This document shows positions 8,022-13,996 of a stretch of DNA of 14,476 nucleotides, in pieces. How positions within the stretch are numbered: position 1 is the stretch's first letter; each line of letters starts with the position of its first letter. Made by a program: the position numbers and the translations under genes. The notes under the pieces are model-generated. The model did no database searches. It saw nothing but the letters and a program-made list of their open reading frames with translations, and was not told the DNA's origin. Origin of the DNA: CAZMCH01 sp964564735 (GTDB taxonomy: Bacteria > Poribacteria > DTPJ01). The DNA is taken from contig CAZMCH010000103.1 of assembly GCA_964564735.1 (NCBI GenBank), forward strand, positions 1 through 14,476, in the 5' to 3' direction.

Positions 8022-9353
8022 CTATATTATCGCAAGCTTTTCCTCATCAGCCTCAAGACTTTCAACTCTGATCATCATAGCTTTATCTTTAATATCATCA
8101 AGGGCGTCAATTTCTTTTATAGCAGATTGCATATTCTTTTCTATTGCTTCATGAGTCATCAAAACAACTGGAACACTTGCCCCATGTCTGCCTTCTTTTT
8201 GCATGACTGATGCTATACTGATATTATGCTTTCCGAGTATTCCAGCCACCTTCGCTAAAACCCCCGGCTTATCCAATGCTTGCAATCTAATGTAATATCT
8301 GGACTCACATTCATCCATTGGTTTTAATGAATAGGTAGTTTTTTCAAGAGTCGGCTGTAACAACAAATCAGGATTTGTGCCTGCAATTATGGATTTAGCC
8401 ACATCTATTATATCGCCAACGACTGCACTTGCGGCGGGCATTTGTCCAGCACCACGACCATAATACATCGTTGCACCGGCGGAGTTACCAAGAACATAGA
8501 TCGCATTGAAAACTCCGTCAACACTTGCAATCATGGTATCTTGCGGAACCATTGTAGGATGAACCCGGACCTGTATTTCGTTATTATCCAACAATTTCGC
8601 TATTGCAAGCAGTTTTATTTTATATCCGAATTCATGCGCATATTGTATATCATTTTGTGTTATCCTTGTAATGCCTTCTGTATAAACTGATTCTAACTTT
8701 ATTTCTGAATCATAAGCTAATGATGTGAGTATCGTTATTTTATTTGCTGCATCAATGCCTTGAATATCATAGGTTGGGTCTGACTCCGCATATCCTCTTT
8801 TTTGGGCTTCTTCAAGCGCTTCTTGGTAGCCAATGCCTCTTTGTGTCATTTGTGTAAGTATATAATTACATGTGCCATTTACGATCCCATACATGGCATA
8901 GATATTGTTTGCAGACATCCCTTCTGTTAATGATTTTATAATTGGGATACATCCGCCAACGCTTGTTTCAAACTTTATCATAACTTTATTTTCTTTTGCT
9001 GTCTTGAAAAGTTCTTTTCCATGAACAGCAAAAACCGCTTTATTTGCAGTTACAACATGCTTTCCTGCTTTTAGTGCAGAAAATATAAAACTACTTGCTG
9101 GTTTCAGTCCACCTATTAACTCTATTACTATGTTTATTTCAGGGTCATTTATAAGTCCATTGGCATCCGTAGTTAAAAGAGAAGGATCGATATTTATGCC
9201 CCTTGACGTAGTTATATCAAGGTCTGCTATTTTGTATAATCTAATGGGAAGTCTTTCATAATCTCTTATATATTTTTCTTGATTTAAAAGAATTCTCGCC
9301 ACACCTGTTCCGACTGTTCCCCAGCCAATTAATCCTACATTTATTTTTTTCAC
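8022..9353 (-). CDS. hom: Homoserine dehydrogenase with C-terminal ACT domain
   Basis: Reduces aspartate semialdehyde to homoserine with NAD(P)H, the entry step to threonine and methionine. In 443 residues I see the Rossmann motif GLIGWGTVGTGVARIL (G10, G12, G15), the VVTANKAVFA block near 98-107, the signature GIVNGTCNYILTQM, and the catalytic region KRGYAESDPTYDIQGIDAAN. From about residue 350 there is an ACT domain (YYIRLQALDKPGVLAKVAGI and HNISIASVMQKEG), the usual site of allosteric threonine inhibition. The start is GTG at 9353-9351: AGGAG (9366-9362) is eight bases upstream and no better ATG is near. It begins 18 bases after lipA, so the two are cotranscribed. An intact gene directly upstream of the toxin-antitoxin remnant. 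Confidence 0.95.
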   Translation of the reverse strand: MKKINVGLIGWGTVGTGVARILLNQEKYIRDYERLPIRLYKIADLDITTSRGINIDPSLLTTDANGLINDPEINIVIELIGGLKPASSFIFSALKAGKHVVTANKAVFAVHGKELFKTAKENKVMIKFETSVGGCIPIIKSLTEGMSANNIYAMYGIVNGTCNYILTQMTQRGIGYQEALEEAQKRGYAESDPTYDIQGIDAANKITILTSLAYDSEIKLESVYTEGITRITQNDIQYAHEFGYKIKLLAIAKLLDNNEIQVRVHPTMVPQDTMIASVDGVFNAIYVLGNSAGATMYYGRGAGQMPAASAVVGDIIDVAKSIIAGTNPDLLLQPTLEKTTYSLKPMDECESRYYIRLQALDKPGVLAKVAGILGKHNISIASVMQKEGRHGASVPVVLMTHEAIEKNMQSAIKEIDALDDIKDKAMMIRVESLEADEEKLAII

Positions 9354-9361
9354 TTTTCCCT

Positions 9362-9366
9362 CTCCT
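9362..9366 (-). promoter_or_regulatory. Ribosome-binding site supporting the GTG start of hom
   Basis: AGGAG on the minus strand, eight bases before the GTG at 9353-9351. It lies in the 18-base lipA-hom gap and fixes the rare start codon. Confidence 0.75.
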
Positions 9367-9371
9367 ATAAA

Positions 9372-10223
9372 CTATTTATGCAGAAAATTAAACGCTTCTT
9401 CTGCATTAAAAGAGCTACGAACAAAAGGTCCCGAAGCAACATAGGCAAAACCAAGTTTTTTTGCCTCTTGCCTTATTTCTTCAAACACTTCTGGATGTAT
9501 ATATTCATGAACCATAATATGTGAACTTGATGGACTTAAATACTGTCCTATTGTTATAATATCGCAACCAACGTTAATAAGGTCTTTCATAACTTCTGAT
9601 ATTTCAGACCTTGTCTCTGATAATCCTATCATTATACCAGATTTTGTATAAATTTGTGAGTCTATTTTTTTGGCTTTTCCCAAAACATTGAGCGAACGTT
9701 TATAATCGGCTTGTGGACGAACTTCTGGATATAATCTTGGCACAGTTTCGACATTATGATTAAATATATCAGGCTTACTTCCTATGACTAAAGCTAATGC
9801 AGATTCATCACCTTGAAAGTCAGGAGTAAGGACTTCTATTGTTGTATCAGGAACTTGTTTATGCAGTTCGTCAATCGTTTTGGCAAATTGGCTTGCACCT
9901 CCATCAGCAAGATCATCACGGGTTACAGAAGTTACAACCACATGCTTTAATTTCATTTCCTTTACTGCAAAAGCTAATCTTTTTGGCTCATTTTCGTCAA
10001 CCGGTAGTGTTGCACCATGCTCAACAGCGCAAAATCTACAATTCCTTGTGCAAACATTTCCTAGTATCATGAATGTCGCTGTTCCTTTAGCGAAACATTC
10101 CGCTATATTTGGACATACTGCACTTTGGCAGACAGTATTTAAATGCAGTCCTGCAAGAAGTTCATATATACGAGTTTGTTGCTCATTTACTGTTATTCGT
10201 TTTTTCAGCCAGCTTGGTCTCAT
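9372..10223 (-). CDS. lipA: Lipoyl synthase (radical SAM)
   Basis: Inserts two sulfurs into octanoyl chains on lipoyl domains of the pyruvate/2-oxoglutarate dehydrogenase and glycine cleavage complexes. All diagnostic cysteines are present: the auxiliary cluster C32, C37 and C43 (CQSAVCPNIAEC), the radical SAM CxxxCxxC at C58, C62 and C65 (CTRNCRFC), and the conserved C-terminal RSSF (269-272), whose serine ligates the auxiliary cluster. The 283-residue length is normal. The ATG at 10223 begins MRPSWLKKRI, a typical LipA start; only a weak GAG lies upstream. No octanoyltransferase (lipB) or lipoyl-bearing protein is adjacent in this window. It is first in the unit that continues with hom and is divergent from the PIG-L gene. 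Confidence 0.96.
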   Translation of the reverse strand: MRPSWLKKRITVNEQQTRIYELLAGLHLNTVCQSAVCPNIAECFAKGTATFMILGNVCTRNCRFCAVEHGATLPVDENEPKRLAFAVKEMKLKHVVVTSVTRDDLADGGASQFAKTIDELHKQVPDTTIEVLTPDFQGDESALALVIGSKPDIFNHNVETVPRLYPEVRPQADYKRSLNVLGKAKKIDSQIYTKSGIMIGLSETRSEISEVMKDLINVGCDIITIGQYLSPSSSHIMVHEYIHPEVFEEIRQEAKKLGFAYVASGPFVRSSFNAEEAFNFLHK

Positions 10224-10262
10224 TTTTTACTCATTTTGATATAGATTTAGCCAATATGCTTC

Positions 10263-10291
10263 TTGACACATTATTATCCTGATGTTATATA
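10263..10291 (+). promoter_or_regulatory. Candidate promoter of the PIG-L gene
   Basis: A perfect -35 TTGACA (10263-10268), a 17-base spacer, and -10 TATATA (10286-10291, four of six). The expected start is near 10298, leaving a leader of about 80 bases before the ATG at 10381. It interleaves with the lipA promoter on the other strand. Confidence 0.55.
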
Positions 10292-10301
10292 CTTATATCA
10301 A
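10273..10301 (-). promoter_or_regulatory. Candidate promoter of the lipA-hom-thrC-apgM unit
   Basis: On the minus strand: -35 TTGATA (10301-10296), a 17-base spacer, -10 GATAAT (10278-10273). Each hexamer matches five of six. The expected start is near 10266, giving a leader of about 43 bases to lipA. It occupies much of the same DNA as the plus-strand promoter, so the two polymerases could not bind together. Confidence 0.5.
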
Positions 10302-10366
10302 AATATTTTAGCACAATTTAATTATTGATAGCAACAAAAAATCTGCCAAAAAACCTAAACCCTTAC

Positions 10367-10372
10367 AGGAGG
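10367..10372 (+). promoter_or_regulatory. Ribosome-binding site that decides the PIG-L start
   Basis: A perfect AGGAGG. The in-frame GTG at 10375 is only two bases away, too close to use; the ATG at 10381 is eight bases away, which is optimal. The protein therefore starts MSDMNMN. Confidence 0.8.
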
Positions 10373-10380
10373 TTGTGTTT

Positions 10381-11304
10381 ATGAGTGATATGAATATGAA
10401 TAAGTCAGGTATAATGTTTATTGCAGCGCATCAGGACGATGCAGAAGGTCTTGCTGGAGGGTTATTTGCCAAGCTTTCAAAAAAACTTGATTCGAGAGGA
10501 ATTGTTGCATGTCTAACAGATGGAAGTGTGGGGCATTACAGGGCAGAATATATCAAAAATCAGAAAAATCTGATTAAAATGAGAGATGAAGAAGCAACAA
10601 ACGCCGCATCCATATATGGATTCAATTATCAAAGACTTGTTGATAATGAAGGAAAATCATTTAAGGATGGTAGGCTAGAAGTAAATTGGCAGACAAGAGG
10701 GGCAGTATGGAAAGCAATTCGTGATTTTAAGCCTGATCTTGTTGTGACTTTGCCGGTCAATGATTATACCGATCCCTATGGAATGCACAATGATCACACA
10801 AATATTGGCGAAATTGTAAAAAGAACTGCATATCTAATCCCTGCTCCGCTTGCTTTTCCTGAATATCTATCAAAGGAATTTATTGAAATTCTTTCTGACA
10901 GTGATGAATTTGAATATATTATACCTCCGATTATTATAACTGCACATGACCCATACTCAGGAAAGATCCAGCCTGATATTGTAATTTCGCTGACAGAAGA
11001 TGAACTTGATAAGAAGGTTCAGTCTTGGGGGGCGCATCTTTCACAATGGAAAGAATGGCTTCCCTGGGTTGGTAAATATGATGCCCCAATAGACACCGAA
11101 TCTTTAAAGAAAAGCCTTATAAGTCGCAGTCATCGGCTTGCACAAAGCCTGCCAATTAAGCCAAAAGAAAATGAAGTATATGAGTCTTTCACAATAACAA
11201 AATGGGCTTTAAGAGTGCCAACGATTGATGAGATAAAAAAATATTTTCCTGATGATGTCCTTGATTACAAATATGCAGAGAAAAAAATTGCAGAATTATC
11301 ATAA
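10381..11304 (+). CDS. PIG-L family deacetylase (LmbE-like), Q variant of the metal motif
   Basis: Zinc-dependent N-deacetylase family acting on N-acetylglucosamine-type groups in glycolipids, glycoside thiols and sugar catabolites. In 307 residues the N-terminal metal/catalytic block reads AAHQDDAE (15-22), where the family norm is AHPDDxE, and the second metal block is HNDH (H136, H139) in PYGMHNDHTNIGE. The substrate-facing TDGSVGHYR (47-54) is also as expected. The C-terminal half (about 160-307) has no recognised extra domain. There is no signal peptide, so it is cytoplasmic. Its neighbours (FAD oxidoreductase, SDR, sugar isomerase) suggest a role in a glycoside or amino-sugar pathway rather than mycothiol or bacillithiol synthesis; that is inference. 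The stop at 11302-11304 lies within a convergent hairpin. Confidence 0.88.
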   Translation: MSDMNMNKSGIMFIAAHQDDAEGLAGGLFAKLSKKLDSRGIVACLTDGSVGHYRAEYIKNQKNLIKMRDEEATNAASIYGFNYQRLVDNEGKSFKDGRLEVNWQTRGAVWKAIRDFKPDLVVTLPVNDYTDPYGMHNDHTNIGEIVKRTAYLIPAPLAFPEYLSKEFIEILSDSDEFEYIIPPIIITAHDPYSGKIQPDIVISLTEDELDKKVQSWGAHLSQWKEWLPWVGKYDAPIDTESLKKSLISRSHRLAQSLPIKPKENEVYESFTITKWALRVPTIDEIKKYFPDDVLDYKYAEKKIAELS

Positions 11305-11320
11305 CATCAGTTATAATAAT
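11295..11320. terminator. AT-rich hairpin at the convergent gene ends
   Basis: Arms 11295-11305 and 11310-11320 pair over 11 positions with one mismatch around a 4-base loop. The stop codons of the PIG-L gene (11302-11304, plus) and of the small minus-strand ORF (11309-11307) both sit inside. There is no clear T run on either side and the stem is A/T-rich, so termination is uncertain. Confidence 0.3.
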
Positions 11321-11576
11321 GAACTACAAAGGCACCAAAACATAAGGGATTAAGGATTAAATCTTCTAACGTTACGTTTTTTACAAAAGTAATAGCCTGA
11401 AATCGCTTTATCTGTATTGTTTTATCATCTTTTTTCATCTCTTTGAAAAAATCAGAGATAACCTGCGTTACACAGTCAACGAAAATCAGCGGTCTATTCT
11501 TTTTCGCAGCGTTAAAGCTCAAATCTATCAGCCAACGTTCTTTTGCATTTTTGTTATATCGGTCAAATAAAGCCAT
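11307..11576 (-). CDS. Small unrecognised protein, 89 residues
   Basis: I do not recognise this family. The ATG at 11576 opens an 89-residue frame whose composition looks protein-like rather than random: a basic N-terminus (MALFDRYNKNAKERW), a likely strand RPLIFVDCVTQVI, an amphipathic FFKEMKKDDKTIQ, and a second apolar stretch near the end (DLILNPLCFGAFVV). There is no signal peptide or clear membrane helix. The nearest GGAGG is 16 bases before the ATG, too far to serve. A promoter-like TTGACC/TATAAC pair ends nine bases before the ATG, so a leaderless transcript is possible. It converges on the PIG-L gene with two bases between stops. It may be a real orphan gene, the remains of a longer gene, or a chance frame. 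Confidence 0.4.
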   Translation of the reverse strand: MALFDRYNKNAKERWLIDLSFNAAKKNRPLIFVDCVTQVISDFFKEMKKDDKTIQIKRFQAITFVKNVTLEDLILNPLCFGAFVVHYYN

Positions 11577-11585
11577 AATTCAGTG

Positions 11586-11615
11586 GTTATACCCTCCATT
11601 ATTATTGAAGGTCAA
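11586..11615 (-). promoter_or_regulatory. Candidate promoter of the small minus-strand ORF
   Basis: On the minus strand: TTGACC (11615-11610), an 18-base spacer, TATAAC (11591-11586). Each hexamer matches five of six. The -10 ends nine bases before the ATG at 11576, which would make the transcript leaderless or nearly so. Confidence 0.35.
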
Positions 11616-11726
11616 TAAAATAAATGCTTTTACTGAATATTGAACAATATCTATGTCAATCCGCAATAAATCTCTCGACATGATTTTAGATTATATATAT
11701 AATAAATAGATTGAATATTGGCAATA
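11602..11726. promoter_or_regulatory. Three ATTG/CAAT inverted repeats around the FAD-operon promoter
   Basis: Three perfect small palindromes share ATTG...CAAT cores: TTATTGA/TCAATAA (11602-11618, 3-base centre), ATATTG/CAATAT (11637-11650, 2-base centre) and TATTG/CAATA (11716-11726, 1-base centre). The last lies just past the expected transcription start, the others upstream of the -35. Operators are possible, but the unequal centres argue against one shared dimeric site. Confidence 0.3.
11675..11703 (+). promoter_or_regulatory. Sigma-70-type promoter of the FAD oxidoreductase-SDR-isomerase operon
   Basis: TCGACA (11675-11680, five of six), a 17-base spacer, and a perfect TATAAT (11698-11703). 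The expected start is near 11710, about 42 bases before the ATG at 11752. It implies that this operon is expressed separately from the PIG-L gene. Confidence 0.65.
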
Positions 11727-11751
11727 ATAAAGGAAAATATGGAGGTGGGTT

Positions 11752-13137
11752 ATGCAACAGCCTACTGATGAAAGAAGATATGATTCTTATGATGTCTTGG
11801 TTGCCGGTGGCGGGATGGCTGGAATTGCCTCTGCAATCGCCTCTGGCAGAACAGGTGCAAAGACAATATTAATTGAAAAAGCTGGTTGGCTTGGCGGAAT
11901 GGGCATAACAGGCGCAACAGGTCTGCATAGCTATTTCAACATATTTGACGCACACCCAGAAGCAGAAAGAATAAGAGTAGTCGCTGGTATTGCTCAAGAA
12001 TTGGTTGATCGTGTAACGGAACTTGGTGGAGGAATGGGACATATCCGCATGGAACGTGGTGGAGATTTTGTCAGCATGATTACTCCAGTTGAGCCTGAGG
12101 TTTTCAAATATGTCGCAATAAAAATGTGTCATGAAGCAGGCGTTAGACTGCTTTTTCATACCGTCATTGAGGATGTTTTGGCAAGTAATGGTCATATAGA
12201 CGGTGTTGTTATTTGGAACAAAGCTGGCAGAAATTATCTCTTTGCAAAGCAATATATCGACTGCACAGGGGACGGTGATCTCTCTGCTTATGCAGGGGCA
12301 TCTTTTGAGCATTACAAGGCTGGTCAACATGGTGCATATTCCGCAGGATTCACATTCCGTTTATGCAATGTTGATCTTGCTGAAATGGAAGCAGACCTTG
12401 AAAAAAAAGGCTTGATAACACAGCTTGCACATGCTATAAAACCATACACAAATAAGCCTGATGTCGTTCGTTTGGGCATTAATACAGGCAAATTGAAGCA
12501 GATGGGAGTCGAAAATGCCCAGGGGTATTTCTTATCATCATCGCTGCGTCCAAGAGAGATAACTTATTGCAATTGCATCAATTATGGACCTAATGACGGT
12601 CTTGATCCAGATGCCTTATCTAATGCCGAAATAGATTTGCGTGGAAAAATGCTGGAAGTGGCGGATATGTTCCGCAAACATATTAAAGGCTGTGAAGAAT
12701 GTTATCCAGCCGGACCTGCACCATCAGCAGGACAAAGGCGAAGTAGAGCTATTCATTGTCAATATGAACTTTCGCAGGAAGATTGCACAGAAGGCAGAAA
12801 ATTTGATGATCAGATCGGTTGTTTTGCCTTTATTGACAATGGAAATTTCTTTGTTAAAGATGCTGGCTATTATGGAATTCCATATCATGCTTTGATACCT
12901 AGAAACTTAGATAATGTCCTTATTGCAGGTCGCATGATGACGGTTGATCTGGTTGCCCATAACAGCACGAGAAATACGGTCTGTTGCCTTGTATGCGGAC
13001 AAGCAGCAGGAACAGCAGCAGGTTTATCAGCATTAAAAGATATAAGCCCTTCTGATCTTGATATTGAGGAGTTACAAAATAGGCTAAAAAGCGATGGCGT
13101 TTTACTTGAGCCTTATATCGATCCAATAGAAAAATAG
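11752..13137 (+). CDS. FAD-dependent oxidoreductase (FAD_oxidored / PF12831-like)
   Basis: Flavoprotein of 461 residues. An N-terminal dinucleotide-binding fold binds FAD: VLVAGGGMAGIASAIASG (G19, G21 and G24 of GxGxxG) and the ribose-binding acidic residue E42 in LIEKAGWLGGMG. The second FAD contact is near the C-terminus, NVLIAGRMMTVDLVAHNSTR (from about residue 386), followed by CGQAAGTAAGLSAL. A cysteine-containing stretch (CEECYPAGPAPSAG) lies about residue 310. There is no signal peptide or Tat motif. Members are common in sugar- and polysaccharide-degrading bacteria, but their substrates are mostly unknown, and none can be named here. The GGAGGT ribosome-binding site (11741-11746) fixes the start. 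The stop overlaps the ribosome-binding site of the next gene, showing an operon. Confidence 0.88.
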   Translation: MQQPTDERRYDSYDVLVAGGGMAGIASAIASGRTGAKTILIEKAGWLGGMGITGATGLHSYFNIFDAHPEAERIRVVAGIAQELVDRVTELGGGMGHIRMERGGDFVSMITPVEPEVFKYVAIKMCHEAGVRLLFHTVIEDVLASNGHIDGVVIWNKAGRNYLFAKQYIDCTGDGDLSAYAGASFEHYKAGQHGAYSAGFTFRLCNVDLAEMEADLEKKGLITQLAHAIKPYTNKPDVVRLGINTGKLKQMGVENAQGYFLSSSLRPREITYCNCINYGPNDGLDPDALSNAEIDLRGKMLEVADMFRKHIKGCEECYPAGPAPSAGQRRSRAIHCQYELSQEDCTEGRKFDDQIGCFAFIDNGNFFVKDAGYYGIPYHALIPRNLDNVLIAGRMMTVDLVAHNSTRNTVCCLVCGQAAGTAAGLSALKDISPSDLDIEELQNRLKSDGVLLEPYIDPIEK

Positions 13138-13146
13138 GAGAAAAAT

Positions 13147-13899
13147 ATGGACTTTACAGGAAAAAACGTACTTGTAACAGGTGGCGCAAAGGGCATCGGC
13201 TTTGCAACCGCAAAGCGTTTGGCAAAAGATGGTGCTTATGTCATCATAGCTGATTTTGCAGAGGAAGTTGCCATACAAAAAGCTGATATGATAAAGCAAG
13301 ATGGAGGAAAGGCTTGTTTTCAATATGTTGATCTCTCTGATCCAAAATCTATTGAAAAGATGGGATTGGATGTGGCAGAAGAATTTGACGTTCTGCATGG
13401 ATTGGTAAATAATGCTGGTATTGTTCGTGGTTGTTCAATACAAGACACAAACGATCATGACTGGGAGCCTCAAATCTCGATAAACTTGCGCGCCCCTGCG
13501 CTATGTGCAAAAGCACTATTACCATTATTGAAAAAAGGTCCCGGTCATATTGTAAATATATCATCCGAAGCAGGTTTTCGTCCAAGAGCCAACTCATGGG
13601 TCTATGATTCAGCAAAAGCAGGTATTTGTGCTTTAACACGAAGTATGGCTTGCGAGTTTGTGCAATATGGCATGAGAGCAAATACTGTTGCTCCCGGTTG
13701 GTCTGTTACCGAGATGCACTTTGGCGATAGTCCTGAAAGAAAAAAGGAACTTGAAAACACCGTATATGATGGTGCAATAATGCAAAGGCTTGCACGTCCA
13801 GAAGAGATCGCTTCTGCAATTGTGTTTCTTCTTAGCGATGATGCTTCATTTATAACCGCAACAACTCTTCATGTTGACGGAGGGCGTGTTGCTCATTGA
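13147..13899 (+). CDS. Short-chain dehydrogenase/reductase (SDR), classical type
   Basis: NAD(P)-dependent oxidoreductase of 250 residues, full length for classical SDRs. It has the cofactor motif TGGAKGIG (11-18); D36 at the end of strand 2 (IIADF), which usually selects NAD(H) over NADP(H); NNAG (88-91); the catalytic set N113, S139 or S140, Y153 and K157 (YDSAK); and the family ending LHVDGG. It probably oxidises or reduces a sugar or polyol hydroxyl, by context with the flavoprotein before it and the isomerase-like gene after it; the substrate is not readable. The AGGAG ribosome-binding site (13136-13140) overlaps the stop of the previous gene. Confidence 0.93.
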   Translation: MDFTGKNVLVTGGAKGIGFATAKRLAKDGAYVIIADFAEEVAIQKADMIKQDGGKACFQYVDLSDPKSIEKMGLDVAEEFDVLHGLVNNAGIVRGCSIQDTNDHDWEPQISINLRAPALCAKALLPLLKKGPGHIVNISSEAGFRPRANSWVYDSAKAGICALTRSMACEFVQYGMRANTVAPGWSVTEMHFGDSPERKKELENTVYDGAIMQRLARPEEIASAIVFLLSDDASFITATTLHVDGGRVAH

Positions 13900-13956
13900 A
13901 ATAGCCTCTTGTTAATATAGAGTCTTATGGGGTAAAATAAATATTATTAACCACAG

Positions 13957-13996
13957 ATGAAATTTATTGAGGAGATAAATAAAAATGAAATTTATT
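13957..13996 (+). repeat. 12-bp direct repeat of the isomerase gene start
   Basis: ATGAAATTTATT occurs at 13957-13968 and again at 13985-13996, where it is the true gene start. The first copy is out of frame (28-base offset) and opens a 16-codon frame (13957-14007) that overlaps the gene. It has no ribosome-binding site of its own. GAGGAG lies between the copies. Confidence 0.5.

Larger units (their letters stand above)
10233..10304. repeat. Perfect 11-bp inverted repeat bracketing two divergent promoters
   Basis: The left arm ATTTTGATATA (10233-10243) and right arm TATATCAAAAT (10294-10304) are exact reverse complements, 50 bases apart (61 centre to centre, close to six helical turns). The right arm covers the -35 of the lipA promoter and the expected start point of the PIG-L promoter; the left arm falls in the lipA leader. 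It could be a pair of sites for one DNA-binding protein. It may also be chance in AT-rich DNA. Confidence 0.4.

Noticed and set aside
9839..10239. Plus-strand frames opposite the start of lipA, up to 119 codons
   Set aside because: They run antisense through the conserved cysteine motifs of LipA. Shadow frames.
11869..12330. 153-codon minus-strand frame opposite the FAD oxidoreductase
   Set aside because: It is antisense to the FAD-binding domain and has no ribosome-binding site or family resemblance.
13905..13940. TTGTTA-18-TAAAAT as a private promoter for the isomerase gene
   Set aside because: The -35 matches only four of six and the gene is well placed to be read from the upstream promoter. 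Not strong enough to list.
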